Positions 1-10,676 of a stretch of DNA of 64,000 nt are shown here, piece after piece. Origin of the DNA: Brassica napus (Eukaryota > Streptophyta > Magnoliopsida > Brassicales > Brassicaceae); contig NC_063451.1 of the NCBI RefSeq assembly GCF_020379485.1, positions 22,674,630-22,738,629 of the forward strand, read 5' to 3'. Each line of letters begins with the position of its first letter. Position 1 is the first letter of the stretch. The notes under the pieces are model-generated. The model saw nothing but the letters and a program-made list of their open reading frames with translations, did no database searches and was not told the origin of the DNA. The position numbers were made by a program, and so were the translations under genes.

Positions 1-563
1 GTGTAGTTTTGATAGATTTTTGTTAGGGTGATTGGTTAGGATTGTGATTTGGTTGTATAATAGGTTTAGAATTATGATTTGGTTGAATAATTTGTTTTGT
101 TGAATTGATGTAGAATTTTTTTATAATTTTTTTTATTTTTTTGTATTTATAAAATCGATTTTTGTATATAAAATCGATTTTTGTATTTTACAAATCGATT
201 TTTCTATATAAATTCGATTTTTTGGATTTTACAAAAAAATTTTGGTATACAAATTCGATTTTTTTGGATTTTACAAAACATTTTAAATATCTATAAAACT
301 TTTTTTGTGATTAAAAACTATTATTTGGGATTTAAAAATATTTTTAATATATATGTATATTATTAAAACTATTTTTTTAAAATATTAAACTATTTTTATT
401 TATTAAAACTATTTTTTGTTTATTAGAACTATTTTTATATATTTATTAAATATTTTTAATATATATAAATCTTTTTTGTGACTATATTATTTGGGATTTT
501 TATTAAAAACAAAATTAATTTATATATTTCTCTATTTATTAAATATATTTTTTTAATTTACAG
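1..563. other. AT-rich flank with degenerate AATCGATTTTT repeats
   Basis: No gene is visible. From about 140 to 300 a short unit built on AATCGATTTTT and TTTTACAAA recurs every 20-40 bases, and the rest is T-rich. A splice acceptor (TTTACAG) at 561-563 opens the first visible exon of the transposon gene that follows, so this stretch is probably its intron or degraded upstream part. Confidence 0.5.
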
Positions 564-2170
564 GTCTCATGATGATCAGACCCGGCCTCGACAGCGTCGT
601 AGTCGTGGTGGTACGGGGAGCCAGTCTCGGGATTCCAGCCATTTTCAGGATTCCCCTTCGCCCCACAGCTCCAACCATACATCTCCCTCTGCTGCACCCG
701 CTCCTGCTCCTCTCGCTCCCGCTGCTGCATCCGCTCCTGTTCCTCCGGGTCCTCCGGGAGTGATGCATGTTGCGGAGTTGGTTCAACAGCCCGGTCGTGA
801 CCATCTTCCGTATCTCACTCCGTATCCACATGGACGGGGTCAAACATGGTAATTAAACATTTTTTTCTTTAAATTTGGATTCATTATTAACCGTTTATTC
901 TTTTTATTAGGTTCAACCGATCCGGGAACGGGATCAGCGCATGGATCAACCGTATGATGTACTCGGCCCTCGACAGTGGACATCCGACTTTCACTCACTT
1001 CTCTACCGAGAAGCAGGTTCTGTGGTTTCGTCAGTTTGCGGTAAGTATTCTAATTTCTTACTTATATTTTTAATCTTTAATATAATTTTTCTACTAATTG
1101 TGTTTTTTTTTCAGCAAGAGTTCAACTGGAATTCCGATGAGACGCTCTTTATCTATCACCACTTCGTCCATAAAGTAATTGACAACTATGGGAAGCAGAT
1201 CCACGAGTGGAAGAAGAAGTGGGAAATCAATAAGGTTCGATTTAATTTATTAAACAATTTTTTAATTTATTAAACTATTTTTTAATTTATTAAACTATTT
1301 TCTTTTTTTTTATTATTAAAAGGTCCCAAAGTCGATGAACGACACGGTCTGGAAGGAGTTGTGTGCGCATTGGGATAAAGAAGAGACGAAAGAAACTTCT
1401 TCCACCAACTCCACCAACCGCAGGAGCGACCGTAAAGGGAAGGGCATCTACAAGCATAACTTGGGTGCTCAATCTATTGCCACTCTGGGAGATCGCATGG
1501 TAAGTTCAACCATTTTTTCTTCAATTATTTGAGTTTCAGAATTTTAATTTATTGTGCATTTCTTCTAATTTCTAATGTTTCTTTAATTTATGTTTTTTTT
1601 CATGGCGGAAGAAAATGATGGCGAGCCGGTTGATGATCTCGCCCTAATGAGGAGGGCGTATACCAACAAGAAGACCGGCCAGATTGATGACGGTCTTGTG
1701 AGGGACGTGGTCGACCTGGTCCAAACTCAGGTGGTAGACGAAGTGTCTCAGCTTCAAACCGAGGATGACGCTTCGACGGCTTCGACCAACTTGTCCCGGT
1801 TTCGAATCAACGAAATCGTTGAATCCGTAAGTTCTTTTTTTTTAAAAGTTCAATTCATTTATTTCTTGGTTTAAATTTGTAAATTTCGCTATTTTCTATT
1901 CAGTCGGTTCCAAAGAAGAAGGGACGTTTGGTCGGTTTGGGTCGTCGCACCCGGTCGGTTCCTCCTTCTTCTGCACCACCGCCCTTTGTTGATCCAGAAG
2001 TGCTTACGGCTCAGTTGAAGGACAAAGATGACCGTATATCTTTGTTGGAGACCCAGATGGCGGCTCAACAGGCGGGCTATGAGGCACAGAGGAGGCTGAA
2101 CCAGCAAATGATGGAGATGATGCAGAGGATGTACCCGAACGAGGTCTTCCCGGACGTGCCAGACCCGTAG
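564..2170 (+). pseudogene. Ptta/En/Spm-type plant transposon protein gene, 5'-incomplete
   Basis: Six exon segments read through in one frame: 564-848, 911-1040, 1115-1234, 1323-1499, about 1605-1826 and 1904-2170. All but one border are GT/AG. The first segment encodes a Ser/Pro/Ala-rich region. The middle has the motifs I associate with the plant Transposase_24 (Ptta/En/Spm) family, such as NRMMYSALDSGHPTF and KKTGQIDDG. The last segment ends in a coiled-coil-like tail (LKDKDDRISLLETQM). No start codon is visible upstream of 564, so the 5' end is missing or unseen. The acceptor before 1605 reads TTTTCATG|GCG instead of AG, so normal splicing there is doubtful. These proteins are usually encoded within CACTA elements. 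I infer a decayed transposon gene, not a host gene. Confidence 0.75.
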
Positions 2171-2389
2171 TTTTTTTTTTTCCAAAAACTCGGAATGTTT
2201 TACTTTTATTTGTGAAACTTTGAATATTAATTAATATGATTTCAATTTTAATTTTAATTTCATATTTTGGAATTTAAATTTCAGAAATTTTTTTTTTTTA
2301 AATTAATATTTTTTACATTCCAAGGAAATTAATTATATTTTTTACTCGATCGATCGATGCGTTTTTGGACATAAATCCATCGATCGATC

Positions 2390-2660
2390 TGTTTATAAAA
2401 AAATGTTCGGAATATACCGAGGGAAACATTTCCTCGGAATATACCGAGGGAACGGTTTCTCGGTATATACCGAGGGACATTTCCCTCGGTATATACCGAG
2501 GACCTTTCCGACAAACTAGTGATCTTCGGAATTTCCTCGGAAGTTTGTTTCCTCGGAATTCCGTCGGAAAATTCCGAGGAAAAAAAAATTCCGAAGAATT
2601 ATTTTCGACGACTTGTTTCGTCGGTATGTCGTCGGAATAACGATATTCCGACGAAATTCC
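2390..2660. repeat. Cluster of CCTCGGTATATACCGAGG-type palindromes
   Basis: Short perfect or near-perfect palindromes recur back to back, including tcggtatataccgagg, cctcggaattccgaagg-like units and cgacgaaattccgacg. The arms share the CTCGG/CCGAG or TCGGAAT/ATTCCGA core. The cluster lies about 230 bp downstream of the En/Spm-type gene. This fits the subterminal repeat zone of a CACTA-like element, but no terminus or target duplication was found. Open frames here are side effects of the repeats. Confidence 0.6.
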
Positions 2661-3335
2661 GACTATTTTTTCCCTCAGAATCCTTGCTGTTTTCTTGAAT
2701 GGACAATGGCTCTTTCGTTTTTCTTTACAATATATACACTATAAAACCACATGTTCTCTATCCTTTTGGTACTTGTTTAATAATCAAAACAATTTTATAA
2801 GTACACACACAGTATGAATTTGAAGTTCAAATATAATATGAATACGATCGTGTTTGTCGCTTATCCCCAGACAGATGTTTCTTAAAGTACTAAGTTGGTG
2901 TAATATACGAACATAAATAGTGTTAGACGTATTGTACAAATGAATCTAGTTTCGTCTGAAGACCGAAGCCATGGATGAGAGCAGCAGACCGATACATTAT
3001 CGAGTTATACATCACTCTCTCGATTATATTAATAAAAAAATATCTCCTTTTTGGTCAAATACTGTAGCTATTAAAATATCTCAAATCTATCTATGAAAAA
3101 CTTGTGGTTTAAATCCAATCACGTGGGTGTAAGAAGGCCTTTTAGAGTCAAGGGCTCAATCAACATACAAAAACAATAATTGTATCTCGATAATAGAGAG
3201 TATCATTTCTAACATATATTCGCTTACAAAAAAGAACGTCACTCTCGTCGCTACCCACTCTTAATTTTAACACGTTACTCACTATTGAGTATAGAGACAC
3301 CTTAGGAGAAAAAGCAAGACGACAAACATAAAGGG
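2661..3335. other. No gene seen
   Basis: AT-rich sequence without a convincing open frame, RNA gene or repeat. It ends at the 9-bp target duplication (caaaaagta, 3336-3344) of the Mutator-like element to the right. Confidence 0.5.
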
Positions 3336-3955
3336 CAAAAAGTAGGGCTTTTTGCAAAAGTGACTCAAAACTTGGAGTCAAACAGAAAACTAACATTTTC
3401 TTTTGACTCTTTTTTTTTTGAGATTTTAACCCCACACCTGCATTTTATCTACGAAAATGCTATTAACATTTTTTTTTTCTTTTCGAAAATGGCTTCTTTA
3501 CTGTCTCAACCTCATCTTCTTCAAGTATTTACAATATTGCCACTGCAATGAATAGTGGCAACAACCTTGTACGAACTGTTTGGAGCTTTTAATGCCCTTT
3601 AATGCACGTAAATCTCTTTACACTCTCTCTGTTTCAATTGTTATGAACTAAAAACAACATTTCTTTCACTTTCTCTCTATATTCATCCAAAAAACTCAAG
3701 CTTTTGATTCAAAATATGGGCTATGGTTGACAGAGCCATATTTCTTTCATTTTGACTTACGGTTGCTTTCGTTTGAGGTTCTGGGTGGTTGGAGAAGACC
3801 TTGTGTGCAAACGAAGTCATCTCACCTAGTTTAAGGTACGAATTTGAATTTTTTTTCAAGATCTGTTCGCGTAGAAGACTTACTAGTAAGTCATCTGTAT
3901 GTAGAAGACTTACTGATGAGTCTTCTGGTCAAACGGACGACTTAAATTAAGTCGT

Positions 3956-4612
3956 CCAACTTTGTTTGTTAAAAAAAAACACTCCAGACGACTTATATAT
4001 AAGTCGTCTACGAGAAACGGGCTAGTTTTGCATTTGACCGAATCGTGTCAGATCTTTGACTATTTCTGGACGACTTATAATTCAGTCGTCTCTGGGAAAG
4101 TTAAAATTTCAATATTTTATGAAAACTTGACGACTTACGTGTAAGTCGTCCTAGGTTAGTTTTGTAATTGAAAAAATAAAACTTCATAATTTAACTTTAA
4201 CCAGACGACTTAATATAAAGTCGTCCCTCCAGAAGACTTAATTTAAAGTCGTCCGGGGAAAGCAAAGTCGTCCAGAATTTTTCCCAATTTTCTGGTCAAA
4301 CCTTGCTTATCCCGGGCGACCTTAAATTAAGTCGTTTAGCTGGACGACTTTCATCTAAGTCGTCTGGAGAAAGTTAAATTTCAAGTTTTATTTTTCAATT
4401 ACAAAACTAACCTAGGACGACTTACACGTAAGTCGTCAAGTTTTCATAAAATATTGAAATTTTAACTTTCCAAGAGACGACAGAATTATAAGTCGTCCAG
4501 AAATAGTCAAAGATCTGACACGATTCGGTCAAATGCAAAACTAGCCCGTTTCTCGTAGACAACTTATATATAAGTCGTCTGAAGTTTTTTTTTTAACAAA
4601 CAAAGCCGGACG
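3956..4612. repeat. Long inverted repeat (foldback), arms of about 230 bp
   Basis: The arm at about 3958-4195 recurs reverse-complemented at about 4375-4612. Landmarks match in mirror order: tttgtttgttaaaaaaaaa, cgggctagttttgcatttga, cagatctttgactatttctg, tttcaatattttatgaaaac and cctaggttagttttgtaatt. Only scattered single-base differences were seen. The spacer of about 180 bp has three more GACGACTT palindromes. A transcript through it would form a long near-perfect hairpin. Confidence 0.85.
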
Positions 4613-4782
4613 ACTTAGAATTAAGTCGTCCCTTTTAATTTTCAATTGCAAAAGTGACCTCTTTAGACGACTTACCTTTAAGTCTTCTGGACGACTTAAT
4701 GCTAAGTCGTCTGCGGCAATGTTTATTGAACTTCTTCATTTTCTCTATGTTTACTAATGTGTTTTATTTTGAATATTTGCAG

Positions 4783-5103
4783 ATGATTTTTCAGTTACAT
4801 GCAGTGTATGGAGAATGGTTGTTGAGAGATTTCCGTTGGGATTTTGTGGTTGATGATCTCAAAGGAGCAAGATTGTTTTTATTGAATGAAGATTCAACAC
4901 ATGCTGAACTTGTTGCAATGGCTCAAGAAGATTATAACCTGGACATGAGAACAGTGAGTGTGGAGATTAGCTACTCATTACCAGCAGAAATGATGATGGC
5001 TCCAGGCAGTCTTCCCATTCATGTTACAAGTGATAGACAAGTTCGAAACTTGCTGGAGATACTCAAAACCCATAGAGTATGTCTTTGTGTATCAACCAGT
5101 TGA
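4783..5103 (+). pseudogene. MULE (MuDR-type) transposase N-terminal exon, truncated
   Basis: An exon preceded by a good acceptor (TATTTGCAG) encodes 107 residues starting MIFQLHAVYGEW. It includes FVVDDLKGARL, HAELVAMAQEDYNLD and PIHVTSDRQVRNLLE. This pattern is the N-terminal, PB1-like region seen at the start of Brassicaceae MuDR-type transposases. The frame stops after RVCLCVSTS and the sequence becomes palindrome arrays. The zinc-finger and DDE catalytic parts are absent, so the fragment cannot be a working transposase. An upstream methionine at 4654 lies in palindromic sequence and is unlikely to be the start. Confidence 0.75.
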
Positions 5104-5178
5104 CTAGTTGTGCAGACGACCTAAATTTAAGTCGTCCAGTCTTGATTACCCGTCCAGACGACTAAATTTTTAGTCGTC

Positions 5179-5420
5179 CAGTGTATTTTATTTTTAGACG
5201 ACCTTCTACTAAGTCGTCCAGTGTATTTTATTTTTAGACGACCTTCTACAATCCCTTCAAGTGTGTTTTATTTTTAGACTACCTTCTACTATCCCTTCAA
5301 GTGTATTTTATTTTTAGACTACCTTCTACTATCCCTTCAATTGTATTTTATTTTTAGACTACCTTCTACTAAGTCGTCCAGTGTATTTTATTTTTAGAAG
5401 TCCAGTGTAAGTCGTCCAGT
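5179..5420. repeat. Tandem array, 40-bp unit
   Basis: About five full and partial copies of a 40-bp unit: gtgtattttatttttagac, then gaccttctactaagtcgtcca or a variant ending atcccttcaa. Phase is exact between copies near 5180, 5220, 5260, 5300 and 5340. Later copies are shortened. Confidence 0.8.
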
Positions 5421-5447
5421 GTATTTTATTTTTAGAAGTCCAGTGCA

Positions 5448-5690
5448 AGTCGTCCAGTTGGAAAACCTTCCAGACGACTTATAATAAGTCGTCCAAACCT
5501 TCTAGACGACTTATTTGTAAGTCGTCCAGTTGGAAAACCTTCCAGACGACTTATAATAAGTCGTCCAAACCTTCTAGACGACTTATTTGTAAGTCGTCCA
5601 GTTGGAAAACCTTCCAGACGACTTATAATAAGTCGTCCAAACCTTCTAGACGACTTATTTGTAAGTCGTCCAGTTGGAAAACCTTTCAGA
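5448..5690. repeat. Tandem array, 72-bp unit
   Basis: More than three copies of a 72-bp unit start at 5448, 5520, 5592 and 5664. Each holds two GACGACTT...AAGTCGTC palindromes. Because 72 is a multiple of three, the minus strand stays open and reads as a repeated 24-residue peptide. No other sign of coding is present. Confidence 0.85.
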
Positions 5691-6099
5691 CGACTTATTT
5701 CTTCCCTAAGAGCAGTATGCAACTTGCTGTTATCCGTATGATACGAAATGCTATTGTGGGCTTCTGGCTCTTCCCCTGATGTGTATAACCTACGGGGCAG
5801 TTCTGGAATATCCATCCTTTTTGTCTGCAAAATAATCAAAGACAACAATATAAGTCCAGACGACTTATTTTTTCAGATCTATCAGGGCTTTTTGCAAAAG
5901 TGACTCAAAACTTGGAGTCAAACAGAAAACTAACCTTTTCTTTTGACTCCTTTTCTTTTGAGATTTTAACCCCACACCTGCATTTTATCTACGAAATATG
6001 ACTCGTCATTGCGGTTATAGATCTGAAAAAATAAACGTGAAACGGTGATAGAGACAACGTTTTATGTTCATCTTTTCCTCGAGATTGATGACTTACCGG

Positions 6100-6360
6100 C
6101 GTTAGGGTTTACAGAGAAACGGCGCTAAGGTTTACAGAGAAGAAGCGGCGGCGCTAGGGTTTAGAAGAAGCGGCGGCGCTAGTGTTTAGAGGAAGCGGCG
6201 GTGAGAACATTGGTGATCACGGTGGCGAGGGCGACGGTTTGTTCGGAAATAGTGGAAGCGGCGGCGCTAGGGTTTAGAGGAATCGGCGGCGCTAGGGTTT
6301 AGAGGAATCGGCGGCGCTAGGGTTTAGAGGAATCGGCGGCGCTAGGGTTAGAAGAAGCTG
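6100..6360. repeat. GC-rich tandem array, about 25-bp unit
   Basis: Units built on ggcggcgctagggtttaga with gaatc or gaag spacers recur about seven times, most regularly every 25 bases between 6240 and 6350. The array is markedly GC-rich against its surroundings and lies inside the Mutator-like element. The embedded ctagggttt resembles plant telomere-type sequence. Confidence 0.75.
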
Positions 6361-7280
6361 CGGCGACAACGGTGAGAATGAAGTGAGATAGATAGCCGAC
6401 GTTGAGAACGATGGTTTGTTCGGAAATCGTGGGAATTCGAAATCGCCTTTGAGAGAGAACTGTTAGGGTTTCTGAATTTCGCGAAAAATGAAACAAAAAA
6501 AAGAAAAAATCACCTTATATATTGGGTAAATAATCCGGTTAGCTTTAAAAGTACATTGGTAAACTTTAAGGTTTGGTCCGGTTTAGACGACTTATTCTGG
6601 CTGATAATGTACAACAGACGACTTAATATTTAGTCGTCTGTTTTCAGACGACAAAATATTAAGTCGTCCTAGACCCTAAAATGAACCCCTAAACTAAAAT
6701 GACTAGATTAACTAACTAACCACATTATAAAATCAAATTACACTTAAATAGTGTTTACTATACACAGAAATGAACACGCATAAGTAATTTTAAAAATTTT
6801 CAAAAACGGTTTTAATGCTTTCCAAAATCTAACCCTAAGAACACATACAATACTACAACATATGTTGATGAAACATAAACTAAAGAATATCATGACTCAC
6901 TACTTTCACTCATCTATGCTGAAAACAATTGAAATTTGTTATATCTTAATTTATACCTCCTAAGACATATGTTAATTACATAATTCCCATTTTTCACTTA
7001 TCAAAATATTTTTTACAAAATTTTTAAATTATGTTTAAGACTAACTGTCCAGACGACTTTCAGTTAAGTCGTCTGGACGACTTATTTTCAAGTCGTCTAA
7101 ACAGACGACTTGCGAGGGGTAGAAACGTAAAAAAAATTCCGTTTTTTTGTTTGGTCACAAGGGGATAGTTGTAATTTCAATAGTCTTTTAGGTTACTTTT
7201 GCCTTTGACCCAAGTTGGGGTATTGTTTTGGGTTTGACTCCAAGTTTTGAGTCACACTTGGCAATTCTCTCCAAAAAGTA

Positions 7281-8321
7281 TTGGTGATGTAAAGATGTCA
7301 GAAGAAAATGTTTTCCTTAAGAAGAAAGTAAAAGCAAATTCCAATGATAAGAACCTGTTGGTTCTAATGAATAATTTAGTAGTTAATTTAGTGATTTGAA
7401 AAGTTTAGAACCTTTGCTAGTGTAATTAAATTTTTCATAGTCCAATGGGAGAATCTCTTTGAAGTTCTTAATTTTTTTTTTTATGGTCTCAACCAAATCA
7501 GCTTTTAATTGTACACAACTTGTTTATCTTGACACACAAGCAAGAACAGAACACAAAATCTATGATAAAGAGACAAGTCTGAGTGACTGATAAGCAGAAC
7601 ACATGATAAAGAGCCGAGTGTCATCTCATAAGCATCAGTTATAATCCTAATTTCTTATAAACAGAACACAAATCTATGAGTGACTAAAACATACCAACAT
7701 AAGCTTTATGACTCACATGCTTCTGCTGTCACATGTCTTTACTCCACCTGCAACAGCATAAAGAGAAACAAACTAACTCAGACACAAACAAACTAACTCA
7801 GACCCATATTATACAGACTACAAAGCAACATGACAATTTCAGAGATTGCAAAGCAACAACTTCTACTGCTTACAGGACTTGGAACCGAATTAAAACAAAT
7901 CAATGATGAGATGAGTTGTTCTCTGTACCCATAAGCATACGTATAAAATTCTCAACTCATATTAATAAAAACCACAAAACTACACTCTCCAAGCAAAAAG
8001 AAAGAAGAACAAAAACTTACACTGGTTGGATCCAAGAACAAAAGTCTCAGCCGGAAGAAAAACACAGAAAAACTTACACTGTTCCAACACCTACACAATT
8101 ACCCCAAAACTATCGTTCAGACAACAAAGTCCAATGCTTTAACAGCCCATTTCAATACAGATTTCAACGGTTTAATTCAGTTGCAATGACATTAACAACC
8201 TATTTTCAGTAAATGCTAAACCGTAAAGAATTGAGTTTTAGCATTCTTGGAAAGAAAGAAGGAACCTTAGAGGCACAAGTGAGACGATCACCACTCTCAC
8301 CAACAGAGATGTTAAAAGTAC
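7281..8321. other. No gene seen
   Basis: AT-rich flank between the Mutator-like element and the NRDE2-like exon. The open frames at 7916-8212 and 8213-8518 on the plus strand lack recognisable domains and partly mirror the exon on the other strand. Later exons of the NRDE2-like gene, which would lie here, were not found. Confidence 0.45.
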
Positions 8322-8750
8322 CTGTAGGCTGTAGATGGAGCCATAAGCAAGATTATCCGGATCAAGACGAGTATCCAACTAAAAATCCTTGGTGGGCTTT
8401 GTATAGTATTCATCAGAATCTCTCTTCCGCTTCTTCTTCTTTTTATCCCTCTTCTTCTTCACCTTGTCGTCGCCAGACTCGGATAGGGAAGGAGCTGTGG
8501 AAGCTGCGGCGTCGATGACAGAGAGATCCGTCGTGAAGCTGGCGTTTCGAAGCCATTGAAGACCGGTTGAAATAGCTGAGACGGAGTTCGACGGAGTAGG
8601 GAAAAGGGGGAACAAGCATGTGGTATTCGGTGGATCCGGAGTTACCTCGAAGGAGAAGGAAAAGAGAAATTGATTATACGAAGAACATTGAGGAAGAAGA
8701 GAGACATAGACACCCAATAATAAAGGGACACGCAAAGGGGTTTTAACCAA
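8322..8750 (-). pseudogene. NRDE2-like first exon, isolated and broken
   Basis: On the minus strand the frame encodes LFPLFPTPSNS, WLRNASFTTDLSVI, a lysine-rich stretch (KKKRDKKKKKRKRD), then YYTKPTKDF-stop-LDTRLDPDNLAYGSIY, and ends at a GT donor at 8321-8320. This order matches the N-terminus of plant NRDE2, a nuclear exosome/RNA-silencing-related protein. An in-frame TAG sits where the family has an aromatic residue. The usual start methionine just before the LFPLFP block is missing, the only upstream ATG giving an unrelated leader. Downstream HAT-repeat exons were not found within the next 1 kb. I read it as an orphaned gene fragment. Confidence 0.65.
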
Positions 8751-10676
8751 TTCTAAAAATGCTATATTAAGAACCGGTTATGTATTTTTAAACCATTTTT
8801 TATTTATTTTTTTTTCCTTTTTTTAAGAACCTCTTTTTAAAACCCTAAAGACTAGAAGGTGACGTGACAGTGGGGCTACGTAGGGTACAAGTGACTAGTG
8901 CATGGGAAAGGCACGCTCGTAGGGACACTGTATTCCGCTGTTAAGCCACGGTTTGGATATTTTGACGGGCCCATGACGTCTCTTGTGGAACCCATCTTTC
9001 TGTTTTTGGAATATCGTTTTGGTTTCTGTTAAATTTCGTGGTTTGATTAAAGCGGTTGCTTCGGTTACCTATTCCATTTTCGGAAACCTCTTTTGATAAA
9101 TAAGGCCACACTCGCCTTGTCACTCATCCGAGAGTATTTTAAATAAAGGTCCAAGAATCATCTTTAAACTTTTCGAAGACATTCTTCAAAGTTACAAGTT
9201 TGAAAATAAAGTAGTATGCAAGTACTATAATCTAATATAGTTACACTTATTTAGAGTAAATGTAATAACATTTGCAGATTCTTTTTCAGTTTCTTTTCAT
9301 ATACTTGCAATACAAAAATAATTCAAATAAAAATAAACTTACAAATGTTTTTTTTGGACCAAATGCTAAACTTACGAATATTTGCTAACTGGAAACGAAT
9401 TTTATTCCAGTTTTATAATGTTTTAGTATCAAATGTAAACCTTAACATGTCATATTATATTCCAATATCCTAAGTAATACCATTAAAATATATCAAATAA
9501 ACACAACTAAAACAATTGCCATAATGCTAGTTACAGTTGATAATTAACGTCATTATATTTACTATGGGCGGAGCGGGGATGTTAGAAATACTTGAATAGT
9601 TGTAGTTCGGAAATGTTGATGGAGGTGGAGTGTTGTAGAAGAAGAAGAGTGAAGAGGGTGGTGGCATTCTAATTTCGTTGATGGCTTGAGACGTTCAGAC
9701 GACTCCTCATTTACCAATCCAGAAGGTATTAACGTTTTGGAAAGGTTTTGATGGCATTGAAGCTCGTACATGTGTCATGAACCGTGGCACGTATAACGCT
9801 TGAGAATGTGATTTCAGTCTGATGCCTATTCTTACAAAAGTGTATATGTTTCTCGTGGACGATCTTCCGTAGCTTGATTTGGTGTTTAAAAATATATTTT
9901 TCACCATCATACCATGTTTATAGGAACTTATACAGTATATATTTTTTATTATAATTTAATGATGATATTGGCTGTCCGTATTTGCTATGTATGTGTTATT
10001 TGATTCACTGAATGTCCTTTTCAATAATAACGCTATTTTTAAAGAGAAATAGTTTTGTTTTTTGTGCAGTTAAAAATTGCCTTTTTAAATATATGATTAA
10101 ATAAAAACCAAGGACAGAAGAAAAAATGGGAAACGGGAAATTTAAAAAATAGTTTAAACAAATCAAAGTGGGATTAAGGTACTACGTCAATATGCACCCC
10201 TGCTTTTAGTAATTTAAATTACTATAAAATCAATTTAGACGTTCGTATGATTGTATCTTGTTGATTAACTTATCCTGAGTTTTAAAGTTTATTAGCTAGT
10301 CATTAACGTACGAAGATGTGTTTAATTATGATTTAACATAGATAATATTATTGAAGATCAGAAAATTCAAGGATGGATTTTTTTTCCAGAAATGCTTGTA
10401 AGTAGATCAAATTGTAAGGCAACGTATTATTCGGTTCATCCTGTTTATTTGGGATTTGGTTGACAATGCTGTCATGTTATACCAAAAAATAACAACCATG
10501 CTAAAAATTACGTCAACCCATTTTTGATAAATATCCAAATCATAAGTGTCTTAATAAAACAAAACCCTTCAAATATGAAAACTCATGCAAAGTCCGAAAA
10601 TAAAAAAGCATACTACGTAACGAAATGGAAAGAAAAGAAAGCAGAAGTGGGTTGACGTTGCGACGGCTTTGTAACT
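8751..10676. other. No gene seen
   Basis: AT-rich sequence. Short open frames around 9562-9910 (minus) overlap in different frames and show no domain I recognise. No RNA gene or clear repeat boundary was seen. Confidence 0.45.

Larger units (their letters stand above)
3345..7271. mobile_element. Mutator-like element (MULE), palindrome-rich, non-autonomous
   Basis: The left end (gggctttttgcaaaagtgac, then tcaaaacttggagtcaaa) is matched inverted at the right end (tttgactccaagttttgag then tcacacttggcaattctct). The termini are flanked by the same 9 bases, caaaaagta, at 3336-3344 and 7272-7280, the duplication size usual for MULEs. Inside are the start of a MuDR-type transposase gene, a long foldback, dozens of GACGACTT...AAGTCGTC palindromes and three tandem arrays, but no full transposase. 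A second copy of the left terminus at 5885 suggests a composite of two elements. The element is probably mobilised in trans if at all. Confidence 0.85.

Noticed and set aside
3868..5700. CRISPR-like pattern of repeated short palindromes with variable spacers
   Set aside because: Plant nuclear DNA inside a transposon; spacing is irregular, the variable part is the palindrome centre, and no cas-like genes exist.
5432..5848. 138-aa minus-strand frame with a 24-residue repeat
   Set aside because: It is produced by the 72-bp tandem array, whose length is a multiple of three; no start context or homologous domain.
9562..9910. Possible minus-strand coding fragment
   Set aside because: Overlapping frames in different phases, no domain recognised, no splice-consistent model.
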